This document shows, in pieces, positions 33,517-42,420 of a DNA stretch of 64,000 bases. The notes beneath the pieces were generated by a model. The model was not told the DNA's origin. It did no database searches and worked only from the letters and a program-made list of their open reading frames with translations. Positions within the stretch are counted from its first letter, which is position 1, and the number at the start of each line of letters is the position of its first letter. Location of the stretch: contig DATHVP010000082.1 in assembly GCA_035461245.1 (NCBI GenBank), positions 16,970-80,969 on the forward strand, in the 5' to 3' direction. A program made the translations under genes and the position numbers. The stretch is from SH-MAG3 sp035461245 (lineage in GTDB: Bacteria; Gemmatimonadota; Gemmatimonadetes; Longimicrobiales; RSA9).

Positions 33517-33894
33517 TCAGTTCGGGACGGGGAACGCCATTGTGCTGAGCAGGGCGTTCTCCGCCTGGCGTGAGTCCAGCCGCGTGTGCTGGACCACGAT
33601 GGGCACGTCCGATCGGACGACCATGGCGTAGTCCGTGTCCTTTGGGATCTCCCCGGGGTCGTCCAGCTTGTTGAGCCACTGGTGCAGGGTGCGCCGTGCC
33701 GGGACCTCCAGCCGGTACGGGCCGGCGGGTTCGCGGTCCGAGAAGTAGATAGTCAGTTCCACCTGCGCATCCCGGCTGGACGTGTTCAGGAAGCAGAGCG
33801 CCTCGTGACTTTCCATGTCAGCGGGGCCGGTGCTGTCGCCCGGGATGTAGCCCTCGGGGATGGCCCAGACCCTGTGGCCGATGCCGTCGTCCAT
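33517..33894 (-). CDS. Sensory rhodopsin transducer (ASRT) family protein
   Basis: 125 residues, the size of Anabaena sensory rhodopsin transducer, and strikingly similar to it: GHRVWAIPEGYIPG, SHEALCFLNTSSRDAQVELT, YFSDREPAGPYRLEVPARRT, and VPIVVQHTRLDSRQAENALL. The ATG at 33894 matches the family N-terminus; longer readings are Pro/Ala-rich and unlikely. The superfamily is predicted to bind small molecules, probably sugars, and most members are not near a rhodopsin. None is encoded here. A LacI-type palindrome lies 40 bp upstream. Confidence 0.9.
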   Translation of the reverse strand: MDDGIGHRVWAIPEGYIPGDSTGPADMESHEALCFLNTSSRDAQVELTIYFSDREPAGPYRLEVPARRTLHQWLNKLDDPGEIPKDTDYAMVVRSDVPIVVQHTRLDSRQAENALLSTMAFPVPN

Positions 33895-33933
33895 GATCCG
33901 TCCTTTCCTGCGCCCTGGTCCGGGCGGTCGGGT

Positions 33934-33945
33934 GCAAACGTTTGC
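33934..33945. promoter_or_regulatory. LacI/PurR-type operator upstream of ASRT gene
   Basis: GCAAACGTTTGC is a perfect 12-bp palindrome with the central CG typical of LacI-GalR operators (core of the PurR box). It sits 40 bp upstream of the ASRT start. Confidence 0.55.
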
Positions 33946-33997
33946 GCCTTGACCGGGCAACAGCCATGCCTGCAGGGCGTCAGGCGTCGCGCCCGGC

Positions 33998-34100
33998 GCC
34001 GGCACCCACGGGACCGTGCGGCACAGGGCAGCAGCGGGAGCGGGCACCGGCGGGACCGTGGGGCGCAGGGGCTGCAATGGCAGCGGGCACCGGCGGAACA
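33998..34100. repeat. Degenerate ~43-bp tandem repeat
   Basis: About 2.4 copies built around GCACCGGCGGGACCGTG (starting near 34002, 34044 and 34087). It lies in the 330-bp divergent gap between ASRT and rpsO; the rest of the gap holds the operator and the rpsO promoter. Confidence 0.55.
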
Positions 34101-34114
34101 GCCGGGTCGGACAG

Positions 34115-34143
34115 TTGCGGCGCTACGCCGATTACGCTAAAAT
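34115..34143 (+). promoter_or_regulatory. Sigma-70-type promoter of rpsO-pnp
   Basis: TTGCGG (34115-34120), 17-nt spacer, TAAAAT (34138-34143). Predicted start about 34150, giving a ~75-nt leader. Confidence 0.6.
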
Positions 34144-34168
34144 CAGGGGCTGGCAGTAAAAGAATTGA

Positions 34169-34184
34169 CGGGCCGAACGGCCCG
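34169..34184 (+). promoter_or_regulatory. Leader hairpin of rpsO, possible S15 autoregulatory site
   Basis: CGGGCC, loop GAAC, GGCCCG in the rpsO leader, about 27 nt before the GGAGG. S15 is known to repress its own mRNA through leader structures in several bacteria. That this hairpin does so is inference. Confidence 0.35.
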
Positions 34185-34224
34185 GCTTCCCGACCAGCGT
34201 AGACTCTCGCGGAGGCTTTACCGC

Positions 34225-34485
34225 ATGATTGCGGACAAGAACGAAATCATCCAGAAGTACGCGCTGCACGAGAACGATCGTGGCAGTGCCCCCGTCCAGG
34301 TCGCCATCCTGACACAGCGCATCAACGAGCTGACCTCGCACTTCCGGGCCCACAAGAAGGATCATCACAGTCGTCGCGGCCTGCTCAAGATGGTGGGCCG
34401 TCGTCGTCGGCTGCTGGACTACATGAAGCGGACGGATATCGAGCGGTACCGTTCGCTGGTTGCGGATCTGGGGCTGCGGCACTGA
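34225..34485 (+). CDS. rpsO: 30S ribosomal protein S15
   Basis: 86 residues; ATG with GGAGG upstream. Conserved sequence: IIQKYALHENDRGSAPVQVA, ILTQRINELTSHF, HKKDHHSRRGLLKMVGRRRR and LLDYMKRTDIERY. Binds the 16S rRNA three-way junction in the central domain. Followed by pnp, the classical rpsO-pnp order. Confidence 0.98.
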   Translation: MIADKNEIIQKYALHENDRGSAPVQVAILTQRINELTSHFRAHKKDHHSRRGLLKMVGRRRRLLDYMKRTDIERYRSLVADLGLRH

Positions 34486-34518
34486 TCCGAGAACTGTTCG
34501 CCATGCCGGCGGACTGAA

Positions 34519-34558
34519 CGCGCGCAGCGGGCGCCCACGGGCGTTACCGCTGCGCGCG
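34519..34558 (+). terminator. Strong 12-bp hairpin between rpsO and pnp
   Basis: CGCGCGCAGCGG pairs perfectly with CCGCTGCGCGCG across a 16-nt loop. It is followed by CGTTATATGG, not a real U-tract. In many bacteria this interval holds a terminator and an RNase III site controlling pnp; either role is possible here. Confidence 0.55.
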
Positions 34559-34631
34559 CGTTATATGGACTGACGTTGACTGGTACGCCGCCACAGGGGT
34601 GGCGTGCTGAAGCGGAGAAAAGAGAGAGAAA

Positions 34632-36761
34632 ATGCACAGGAAAGAGTGGATGTTCGCGGGCCGGAAGCTGATCCTGGAGACGGGCCGCATGGCGCGGCAG
34701 GCTCACGGGGCGGTGCTGGTCCAGTATGGTGAGACGGTGGCGCTTTGCACGGTGACGGCCCAGGACCGGCCGACGCACCTGCCGTTCTTCCCGCTGACGG
34801 TAGAGTACCGGGCGCGGAGCTACGCGGCGGGCAAGATCCCCGGCGGCTTCTTCAAGCGGGAGGGCCGGCCGGCGGAGCAGGACATCCTGGCAGCGCGGCT
34901 CATCGACCGTCCCATCCGTCCGCTCTTCCCTGACGGGTTCCAGAACGAGACGCAGGTGATGGTGCACGTGCTGTCGGCGGACCAGGAGAACGACGCGGAC
35001 GTCATGAGCATGGTCGGCGTGTCGGCGGCGCTGAACATCTCGAAGATCCCGTTCGAGGCGCCCATCGCGGGCGTGCGCGTGGGCCGTATCCAGGGGCAGT
35101 GGGTCATCAACCCCACGTTCCAGCAGCTCGAGTACAGCGATGTCGAGATCGTGGTGGCCGGTTCGGCCGATGCCATCATGATGGTGGAGGGCGGTGCCAT
35201 CGAGGTGCCGGAAGAGGAGATCGCCGAGGCGCTGCTGGCAGCCCATGAGGCCATCAAGGAGCTGTGCCGCATCCAGGAGGAGTTCCTGGACGGCATCCGG
35301 CAGGAGAAGATGGAGTGGGAGAAGGTCGAGATCGATGAGGCGCTGACGGCGCGCATCGATGAGCTGGTGGGCGGCCGCATCGGTGAGGCCATGGCCGTGG
35401 GTGACAAGGCCGCGCGCAACGAGCTGCTCTCCACGATCCGTTCCGAGATCCAGCTCACGCTGGCGGAAGACTTTCCTGACGCTGCCGACATCATCAAGAA
35501 CGTCATCTCGAACCGCGAGAAGGCGGCCATGCGGAAGCAGATCATCGAGAAGAAGGTGCGCGCCGACGGCCGCGGCCCCGATGACATCCGCCCCATCAGC
35601 AGCGAGGTGGGCGTGCTGCCGCGCGTGCATGGCAGTGCGTTGTTCACCCGGGGCCAGACGCAGGCGCTGGGCGTGGCGACGCTGGGCACGCAGCAGGACG
35701 AACAGCGCATCGAGTCGGTGAACTCCGCCACGGAAGTCACCAAGTCCTTCATGCTGCACTACAACTTCCCGCCGTTCTCCACGGGTGAGGCAAAGCCCTT
35801 GCGCGGCACGTCCCGCCGCGAGCAGGGCCACGGAGCCCTGGCCGAGCGGGCCATCCAGCCGCTGCTGCCGGCCTACGACGACTTCCCCTACACCATCCGG
35901 ATCGTGTCCGAGGTGCTGGAGTCCAACGGCTCGTCATCCATGGCGTCCGTCTGCGCCGCGTCACTGGCACTGATGGACGCAGGTGTACCCATGCGCGGTG
36001 CGTGTGCCGGCGTCGCCATGGGTCTCATCAAGGAGGGCGATGACATCGAGGTCCTGACGGACATCCTCGGCCTCGAGGACGCGCTGGGTGACATGGACTT
36101 CAAGGTTGCGGGCTCCGAGAAGGGCGTGACGTCCATCCAGATGGACATCAAGATTTCGGGCATCTCGCTGGACGTGGTGCGCGACGCGCTGCAGCGTGCC
36201 AAGAAGGGCCGCATGCACATCCTGGGCGAGATGAAGAAGGCGCTGGAGGCGCCGCGCGCCGAACTGTCCACGTGGGCGCCGCGCATCATCACCATCCAGA
36301 TCAATCCTGAGAAGATCGGCGAGATCATCGGGCCCAAGGGCAAGACGATCCGCGCCATCCAGGAGGAGACGGGCGCCCAGATCAGCGTGGACGACACGGG
36401 CCTGGTCACCATCGCCAGCGTCAGCGGCGAGGGCGGTGAGAGGGCGAAGGCGCGCATCAAGGGCATGACGCAGGACCCCGACGTGGGCATGATTTACGAC
36501 GGCGTGGTGAAGTCGACGACGGCGTTCGGTGCGTTCGTCGAGATCCTGCCGGGCACCGAGGGGCTGCTCCACATCTCCGAGATGCAGGAAGGTCGCACGG
36601 AGCGGACGGAGGACGTCGTCAAGAAGGGCGACCTCGTGCGCGTTAAGCTCCTCTCCATCGACGAGAAGGGCAAGATGCGGCTGTCCCGGAAGGCCGCGCT
36701 GGCGGAGGACGCCGCGAATGCGGGCACGCCAGCCGGTGCCGGTGCAGAGGCCGGCGAGTGA
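34632..36761 (+). CDS. pnp: Polyribonucleotide nucleotidyltransferase (PNPase)
   Basis: 709 residues; ATG with GGAGAAAAGAGAGAG upstream. Phosphorolytic 3'-5' exoribonuclease. Two RNase PH-like domains (first around LFCTVTAQ-type sequence LCTVTAQDRPT, second with LFTRGQTQALGVATLG and FPPFSTGEAKPL) are separated by the helical linker. Then a KH domain (EKIGEIIGPKGKTIRAIQEETG) and an S1 domain (YDGVVKSTTAFGAFVEILPG). Catalytic DMDFKVAGS is present. The stop overlaps the M16 peptidase GTG. Confidence 0.97.
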   Translation: MHRKEWMFAGRKLILETGRMARQAHGAVLVQYGETVALCTVTAQDRPTHLPFFPLTVEYRARSYAAGKIPGGFFKREGRPAEQDILAARLIDRPIRPLFPDGFQNETQVMVHVLSADQENDADVMSMVGVSAALNISKIPFEAPIAGVRVGRIQGQWVINPTFQQLEYSDVEIVVAGSADAIMMVEGGAIEVPEEEIAEALLAAHEAIKELCRIQEEFLDGIRQEKMEWEKVEIDEALTARIDELVGGRIGEAMAVGDKAARNELLSTIRSEIQLTLAEDFPDAADIIKNVISNREKAAMRKQIIEKKVRADGRGPDDIRPISSEVGVLPRVHGSALFTRGQTQALGVATLGTQQDEQRIESVNSATEVTKSFMLHYNFPPFSTGEAKPLRGTSRREQGHGALAERAIQPLLPAYDDFPYTIRIVSEVLESNGSSSMASVCAASLALMDAGVPMRGACAGVAMGLIKEGDDIEVLTDILGLEDALGDMDFKVAGSEKGVTSIQMDIKISGISLDVVRDALQRAKKGRMHILGEMKKALEAPRAELSTWAPRIITIQINPEKIGEIIGPKGKTIRAIQEETGAQISVDDTGLVTIASVSGEGGERAKARIKGMTQDPDVGMIYDGVVKSTTAFGAFVEILPGTEGLLHISEMQEGRTERTEDVVKKGDLVRVKLLSIDEKGKMRLSRKAALAEDAANAGTPAGAGAEAGE

Positions 36762-38056
36762 CCGAGGACACATACCGCCGGACTGTACTACCCGGCGGCC
36801 TTGTAGTGCTTACTGAATCGATGCCGGGCATACGCTCGGCATCGATCGGTGTATGGGTCCGGGCCGGTTCCGTGCACGAGGCCCCCGCGGAGATGGGCGT
36901 CAGCCACCTGCTGGAGCACATGGTCTTCAAGGGCACGCGCCGGCGTACGGCCCGGGACCTGGCCCTGGTGCTCGAGCGAGTGGGCGGTTCACTGGACGCC
37001 TACACGACGCGGGAGCATACCAGCTATCAGGCGCGCGTGCTGGATGCGGACATCGACCTGGCGCTGGACGTGCTCGCTGACGTGGTCACCGCACCGCTGC
37101 TCCGTGAGTCGGACCTGGAGATGGAGCGGGAGGTCGTACTCGAAGAGATCGCCACGGTGGAGGACACGCCTGACGACCTGGTCTTCGACCTGCACGCGGG
37201 CCTGATGTGGGGCGACCACCCCTATGGCTACAGCATCCTGGGCACGACACAGACCGTCTCGGAACTCACCGTGGCAGACCTCCGGCGCGTGCACGCGGCG
37301 CGTTACGTACCGGACAACATGGTGATCGCCGCTGCCGGCAACGTGGACCACGACAGCTTCGTCGACCGTGTGAAGGCGGAGTTCTGCCGGGAAGCGGCGG
37401 CTGACAGGGGCGGCGGCCTGCCCAGTGGCGACGCCGCCCGGCATGGGCTGGTGTCCGGCAACGGCAACGGGGCAGGGCACGCCATGCTGCCTGAGCCGGT
37501 GCCATGCCGGTCGTGCGTGGACCGGCGGACGGCGCAGACGCACCTGGTCTGGGGCCGGCCCACCTTCGGGCAGGGCGATCCCCGTCGGTTCGGGCTGGTG
37601 CTGCTGTCCAATGCGTTCGGCGGTGGCATGAGTTCGCGCCTGTTCCAGCGGGTGCGGGAGGAGATGGGCCTGGCCTACTCCGTATTTTCGTTCCAGTCGT
37701 TCTATGCCGATGCCGGCGTGAGCGGCGTCTATGTAGGGACGCGCCCGGAGTCGGCGGACCGGGCTGAAGCCGTCATCGAGGATGAACTGCGGCGCCTGGC
37801 CGAGGACGGCATCACCAGCGACGAGCTGGACGACGTGAAGGGTCAGGTCAAGGGGCAGATCGTGCTGTCGCTGGAATCGTCCAGCGCGCGGCTGCACCGG
37901 CTGGCGGGAACGGAGCTGTACGGTGAGCCGTTCCGCAGCATGGACGAGATCACTGCGCTGGTGGAGGCGGTGACACTGGACGAGGTGGGCGGCCTGGCCG
38001 CACAATACTTCGCGCCGGGCACGCAGGCGCTGCTGCGCCTGGGGCCCGGTAACTGA
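36758..38056 (+). CDS. M16-family zinc peptidase (processing-peptidase-like)
   Basis: 432 residues from GTG overlapping the pnp stop. The inverted zinc motif HLLEH is at residues 50-54 (SHLLEHMVFKGT), with the third ligand in VVLEEIATVEDTPDD. The C-terminal non-catalytic half (GGGMSSRLFQRVREEMGLAYSV) carries the substrate-binding Arg/Tyr region. It resembles PqqL/YmxG-type single-unit peptidases that commonly follow pnp. A 15-nt-scale G/N/H-rich insert around VSGNGNGAGH is unusual. Substrate unknown. Confidence 0.92.
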   Translation: MTEDTYRRTVLPGGLVVLTESMPGIRSASIGVWVRAGSVHEAPAEMGVSHLLEHMVFKGTRRRTARDLALVLERVGGSLDAYTTREHTSYQARVLDADIDLALDVLADVVTAPLLRESDLEMEREVVLEEIATVEDTPDDLVFDLHAGLMWGDHPYGYSILGTTQTVSELTVADLRRVHAARYVPDNMVIAAAGNVDHDSFVDRVKAEFCREAAADRGGGLPSGDAARHGLVSGNGNGAGHAMLPEPVPCRSCVDRRTAQTHLVWGRPTFGQGDPRRFGLVLLSNAFGGGMSSRLFQRVREEMGLAYSVFSFQSFYADAGVSGVYVGTRPESADRAEAVIEDELRRLAEDGITSDELDDVKGQVKGQIVLSLESSSARLHRLAGTELYGEPFRSMDEITALVEAVTLDEVGGLAAQYFAPGTQALLRLGPGN

Positions 38057-38068
38057 ATTCTGATGGAA

Positions 38069-38092
38069 CCGGCTGGCGAAGACGCCGGCCGG
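38069..38092 (+). terminator. Hairpin after M16 peptidase gene
   Basis: CCGGCTGGCG, loop AAGA, CGCCGGCCGG: 10-bp stem with one G-U pair, 13 nt after the stop, without a U-tract. Possible weak terminator or processing site before ald. Confidence 0.4.
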
Positions 38093-38127
38093 AAGCCGAT
38101 AACGACACACAACGCGGAACTACGGTC

Positions 38128-39240
38128 ATGATCATAGGCGTACCGAAGGAGATCAAGACGAACGAGAACCGTATCGCTCTCGTTCCTGGCGGTGCCGAGT
38201 CGCTGGTACAGGCCGGCCATACTGTCGTCGTCGAGAAGGGTGCGGGCGAGGGCAGCGGATTTGCGGATGACGCATACGTATCGGCGGGCGCGAAGATCCT
38301 GGACACCGCCGATGAGGTCTGGCAGCAGGCCGACATGATCATGAAGGTGAAGGAGCCCATCGCGGTGGAGTGGCCGCGCATGCGCAGGGACCAGGTCATC
38401 TTCACCTACTTCCACTTCGCCGCGTCCGAGGAGTTGACGAAGGCGGTCATCGACTCGGGATCCATCGCCATTGCGTACGAGACGGTGCAGCTGCCCACGG
38501 GCGAGCTGCCGCTGCTCACGCCCATGAGCGAGGTGGCCGGCCGCATGTCCGTCCTCGAAGGCGCGAAGTACCTGGAGAAGTTCTTCGGTGGCCGCGGCGT
38601 ATTGCTCGGCGGCGTTCCCGGCGTCATGCCCGGCAAGGTCGTCGTGCTGGGCGGTGGCATCGTCGGCTCGAATGCGGCGCGCATGGCGGCCGGTCTCGGC
38701 GCCCGCGTCGTCATCCTCGACGTCTCGCTGAACCGACTCCGCTACCTGGCCGACGTGATGCCGGCGAACGTGACGACGATGTACTCGAACCGCTACAACA
38801 TCATGGAGCAGATCCGGGACGCCGACATCGTCGTCGGCGCGGTGCTGCTGCCGGGTGCGAAGGCGCCGAACCTCATCCGTCGCGAAGACCTCCAGCACAT
38901 GCCTGACGGATCCGTCATCGTGGACGTGGCCGTGGACCAGGGCGGTTGCGTGGAGACCATCAAGGCGACGACGCACGAGGACCCCATCTACGTGGTGGAT
39001 GGCGTCGTCCACTACGCCGTGGCGAACATGCCGGGCGCCGTATCGCGGACATCCACGCTGGCGCTCACGAACGCTACTTTCCCGTACGCGCTGACGCTGG
39101 CCAACAAGGGCTGGGTCGCCGCGTGCCGCGATGACCGCGCCCTGGCCCTCGGCGTCAACGTCGTCGCCGGCAAGGTCACGTACCCGGGCGTGGCCGACGC
39201 ATTCGGCCTCGACTACACGCCCGTCGAGCAGACGATGTGA
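38128..39240 (+). CDS. ald: Alanine dehydrogenase
   Basis: 370 residues. NAD-dependent interconversion of L-alanine and pyruvate plus ammonia. Motifs: IGVPKEIKTNENRIALVPGG, the substrate-binding Lys in MKVKEPI, catalytic His in FTYFHFA, nucleotide-binding VVLGGGIVGSNAARMAAGLG, and HEDPIYVVDGVVHYAVANMPGAVSRTS in consecutive pieces. 71 nt from the previous stop, after a hairpin. Confidence 0.97.
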   Translation: MIIGVPKEIKTNENRIALVPGGAESLVQAGHTVVVEKGAGEGSGFADDAYVSAGAKILDTADEVWQQADMIMKVKEPIAVEWPRMRRDQVIFTYFHFAASEELTKAVIDSGSIAIAYETVQLPTGELPLLTPMSEVAGRMSVLEGAKYLEKFFGGRGVLLGGVPGVMPGKVVVLGGGIVGSNAARMAAGLGARVVILDVSLNRLRYLADVMPANVTTMYSNRYNIMEQIRDADIVVGAVLLPGAKAPNLIRREDLQHMPDGSVIVDVAVDQGGCVETIKATTHEDPIYVVDGVVHYAVANMPGAVSRTSTLALTNATFPYALTLANKGWVAACRDDRALALGVNVVAGKVTYPGVADAFGLDYTPVEQTM

Positions 39241-39299
39241 TACGTGCGGTGCCCGGCGCATGTGCACCGCCGGGCACCACACGCCGTCCCTACCCTCAC

Positions 39300-39761
39300 A
39301 TGACAGCCATGACGAACATCACGGTACTGGTCCAGCGCCTGGCCAACTATCCTGCGGACTGGGACCTGCCCCGCTACGGCACGCCCGGCTCGGCCGCGGT
39401 GGACCTGCGCAACGCCGGCGACGCCGTCACGCTCCAGCCGCTGCAACGCGTCCTCGTGCCCACCGGCCTCGCCATCGCACTGCCGGAGGACATGGAAGCG
39501 CAGATTCGTCCCCGCTCCGGCCTCGCCCTGCGCCACGGTGTCTCCATCATCAACACGCCGTGCACCATCGACGCGGACTACCGGGGCGAGATCCGTATCC
39601 CCCTCATCAACTTCGACAGCGAGCCGCAGACCCTGGCTCATGGCGAGCGCGTCGCCCAGCTGCTCGTCGCCCGTGTGCTTCGCATTGACTGGGAGCCGGC
39701 CGATGCGCTGCCCGAGTCCCAGCGCGGCGCCGGCGGGTTCGGCAGCACGGGCCGGCACTGA
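39300..39761 (+). CDS. dut: Deoxyuridine triphosphatase (dUTPase)
   Basis: 153 residues. Five trimeric dUTPase motifs in order: GTPGSAAVDLRNAG, QIRPRSGLALRHGV, IINTPCTIDADYRGEI, HGERVAQLLV, and RGAGGFGSTG. Converts dUTP to dUMP, keeping uracil out of DNA and feeding dTMP synthesis. The start may be 39300 or ATG 39309. Confidence 0.96.
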   Translation: MTAMTNITVLVQRLANYPADWDLPRYGTPGSAAVDLRNAGDAVTLQPLQRVLVPTGLAIALPEDMEAQIRPRSGLALRHGVSIINTPCTIDADYRGEIRIPLINFDSEPQTLAHGERVAQLLVARVLRIDWEPADALPESQRGAGGFGSTGRH

Positions 39762-39991
39762 GGACGTCGGTAGCGACGATGGGCCGATGATGCGTCGCGG
39801 ATTGCGAGCGCGCCGGCCCAGCGCGTCGACGCCGGCCGGGAGCCCGGAGGGCGTCACAGCTCGCTTGCAGGTTGATATACCGGCAGTTAACTTGCCCGGC
39901 CTGACGGATCGGGGCTCGCCAGCGGGCCTTGTCCGGGAGTGCGAACAGCCCCCTTCACGCCGGCGCGATGGTGCCGCCGACGGATGACCGG
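39762..39991. other. Intergenic region before mreB
   Basis: 230 bp with no gene. The most promoter-like sequence is TTGCAG (39865-39870), 17-nt spacer, TAACTT (39888-39893), in the only AT-richer patch (GTTGATATACCGG). Hexamers are weak. Confidence 0.35.
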
Positions 39992-41032
39992 ATGAGTTTG
40001 AGGACCCTCCTGAGCACGGGCAGGCTGCTGCCTGTCAACGACATCGCCGTGGACCTGGGCACGGCGAACACGCTGGTATACGTGAAGGGCGAAGGCATCG
40101 TCCTGAACGAACCCTCCGTGGTGGCCGTGGAACGCGGCACAGCCCGGATCAAGGGTATCGGCCTGGAGGCCAAGCGCATGCTCGGCCGCACGCCCGAAGG
40201 CATCATGGCCGTTCGCCCGCTGAAGGACGGCGTCATCGCCGACGTGGACATCACCGAGATGATGCTCCGGCACTTCCTGAAGGCCGTGACGAACAAGCGG
40301 ATCTTCCGGATGAAGCCGCGAGTCATCGTCGGCGTGCCCAGCGGCATCACCGAGCTGGAGCGCCGCGCCGTCCGGTCCAGCGCCGCGGCGGCGGGTGCCA
40401 AGGAGGTCTACATGGTGGCCGAGCCCATGGCCGCGGCCATCGGCGTGGGCCTGCCGGTGGATACGCCTACCGGCAACATGGTCATCGATATTGGCGGCGG
40501 CACAACGGAAATCGCCGTCATCGCACTCAATGGCATTGTTTCTGATACGTCGATCCGGGTGGGAGGCGACGAGATCGACAACGCGATCGTCAGTTTCCTC
40601 CGCAAGAACTACAATCTGCTGATCGGCGAGCCGACGGCGGAGGCCATCAAGATCCAGATCGGGTCGGCCTTCAACAACGGCGACGAGCGGGAAATGGAAG
40701 TCAAGGGCCGTGACCTGGTGAGCGGCATTCCCAAGACCGTCCGGGTACATTCGCAGGAGATCCGCGAGTGCATCCAGGAGCCGATCCAGCAGATCGTCGA
40801 CGCCGTGAGGCGGGCGCTGGAGATCACACCTCCCGAGCTCGCTTCCGACATCGTGGATCGAGGGATCGTGATGACGGGCGGGGGTGCGCTGATCCGCGGA
40901 CTGGACCTGCTGCTGGCTCACGAGACGGACCTGCCGATCCACGTCGACGAGGAACCGCTGACGTGTGTGGTGAGGGGTGCGGGCCGGATCCTCGACGAGT
41001 TCGAGCGATTCCGCAACGTGCTGCAGAACTAG
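39992..41032 (+). CDS. mreB: Rod-shape-determining protein MreB
   Basis: 346 residues from ATG 39992, where MreB homology starts (LLSTGRLLPVNDIAVDLGTAN). Actin-fold motifs: phosphate 1 DLGTANTLVY, phosphate 2 IDIGGGTTEIAVI, adenosine loop MTGGGALIRGLD. Forms membrane-associated filaments that guide lateral wall synthesis. An in-frame GTG/ATG exists upstream but the added residues are not family-like. Confidence 0.96.
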   Translation: MSLRTLLSTGRLLPVNDIAVDLGTANTLVYVKGEGIVLNEPSVVAVERGTARIKGIGLEAKRMLGRTPEGIMAVRPLKDGVIADVDITEMMLRHFLKAVTNKRIFRMKPRVIVGVPSGITELERRAVRSSAAAAGAKEVYMVAEPMAAAIGVGLPVDTPTGNMVIDIGGGTTEIAVIALNGIVSDTSIRVGGDEIDNAIVSFLRKNYNLLIGEPTAEAIKIQIGSAFNNGDEREMEVKGRDLVSGIPKTVRVHSQEIRECIQEPIQQIVDAVRRALEITPPELASDIVDRGIVMTGGGALIRGLDLLLAHETDLPIHVDEEPLTCVVRGAGRILDEFERFRNVLQN

Positions 41033-41920
41033 GTGCTGGATTTTGACGGAACCCGGCGGGCCCGGCGCAAGGACGCCGCCATTGCCGCCGCCATCCTGCT
41101 GGTCGCCCTGATCCTGCTGGCGCTGCCGGTGGAATACCAGCAGCCGGTCCGCCAGGGCCTGCGGGCGTCGGTGCTGCAGCCGTTCCTGATGCTGCAGGGC
41201 CAGGTCACGCAGCGCCGTGGCTCTGCCGTGGACGTGGGGCAGATCCGCGCCCAACGGGACTCGCTGGCTGCGCTCGCGGCCGCGCAGGCGAGCCTGTCAG
41301 AGGAAAACCGGCAGCTCCGCGCCTCCCTCGGCCTGCAGCAGCGAGTCGGTGAGGCCTTCATCCCTGCCAACGTGATCCGGGCCGGCCTGACCAGCGCCGA
41401 GAGCACCTTCATCCTGGACGTCGGCCGGGCCGATGGCGTCTTCGTTGGCAGTACGGTGCTGACGGCGGACGGGATGCTGGGCGTGGTCTGGGAGGTGGAT
41501 GAGCGGTCGTCCCAGGCGATTGACTGGACGCATCCTGATTTCCGGGTCAGTGCCATGACGGCGGACGGGACGGCGTACGGGCTCATCGAGCCGCGGCGCG
41601 GGCCGAGCCGGGAGTCGGACATGCTGGCACTGACGGGCACTGCGTTCCAGGTGGACGTGCGGCCGGGCCGGCGCGTGGTCAGCTCAGGCCGGGGTGGGCT
41701 GCATCCGCGAGGCATCCCGATCGGCACGGTCATCGGCATCGAGGAGGCCGATACGGGCTGGCGCAAGAGCTACCTCCTTCGACCCGCCGTCCGACCGGAA
41801 GCGACGGTGCACGTCATGGTCGGCGTGCGCGAGGGGGGCGGTGACCTGGGTGACGTGTGGCAGGTGACGGCGCCGCCGGATCCCCTGCAGGATGACGATG
41901 CCGACGGGGGTACGGACTGA
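41033..41920 (+). CDS. mreC: Rod-shape-determining protein MreC
   Basis: 295 residues from the GTG directly after the mreB stop. One N-terminal membrane helix (AAIAAAILLVALILLALPV), a short coiled coil (LAALAAAQASLSEENRQLRASLG), then the beta-rich periplasmic domain (GLTSAESTFILDVGRADGVFVG, RVVSSGRGGLHPRGIPIG). Part of the elongasome linking MreB to the wall synthases. Confidence 0.93.
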   Translation: MLDFDGTRRARRKDAAIAAAILLVALILLALPVEYQQPVRQGLRASVLQPFLMLQGQVTQRRGSAVDVGQIRAQRDSLAALAAAQASLSEENRQLRASLGLQQRVGEAFIPANVIRAGLTSAESTFILDVGRADGVFVGSTVLTADGMLGVVWEVDERSSQAIDWTHPDFRVSAMTADGTAYGLIEPRRGPSRESDMLALTGTAFQVDVRPGRRVVSSGRGGLHPRGIPIGTVIGIEEADTGWRKSYLLRPAVRPEATVHVMVGVREGGGDLGDVWQVTAPPDPLQDDDADGGTD

Positions 41921-41921
41921 T

Positions 41922-42404
41922 ATGGCATCTCGTTCGGCGAAGTCATTCTGGATCTTCATTGCCGTCCTCATACTGCTGCACCTCACGCTGCGTGTCGGAC
42001 TGGCCCTCACCATGGTGCCGGACCTGCTGGTGGTGGCGGCGCTGCTGGGCGCCCGGCGGCTGTCCGGCGCCGGTGCCGCGTTCTACGGCCTGCTCCTGGG
42101 CATACTCGCAGACTCTCTCGCCCTGGTGGCCTTCGGCGCCACGTCAGTGGCGTTCGTGGTCGCGTGCTTCCTCGGCGCCCGGTCCCGGAACCTGTTCGAG
42201 GGTGACAGTTACCTGTTCATCATCGTCTATGTATTTTTCGGCGCCTGGCTGGTGGAGGCGATCCGCTTCGGTGCAGGCGGGGCCATGGCGCGGGGCCAGG
42301 AGCCCATGCTGCTGCTGACAGCGGCACCGTTGACCGCCCTGTATATCGCTCTCGCGGCGGTGGTCGCAATGATCGCCTACCGCGCCCTGAGCGGACACCG
42401 TTGA
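41922..42404 (+). CDS. mreD: Rod-shape-determining protein MreD
   Basis: 160 residues from ATG 41922, one base after the mreC stop. Multi-pass membrane protein with about five hydrophobic segments (WIFIAVLILLHLTLRVGLAL through LYIALAAVVAMIAYRAL). FYGLLLGILADSLALVAFG is typical of MreD. Identity rests on topology and position in mreBCD. Confidence 0.88.
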   Translation: MASRSAKSFWIFIAVLILLHLTLRVGLALTMVPDLLVVAALLGARRLSGAGAAFYGLLLGILADSLALVAFGATSVAFVVACFLGARSRNLFEGDSYLFIIVYVFFGAWLVEAIRFGAGGAMARGQEPMLLLTAAPLTALYIALAAVVAMIAYRALSGHR

Positions 42405-42420
42405 TCGCAGGACCCGAGTC

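Noticed and set aside
34519..34558. tRNA or other structured RNA gene between rpsO and pnp
   Set aside because: Only one hairpin; no cloverleaf or conserved tRNA T-loop sequence.
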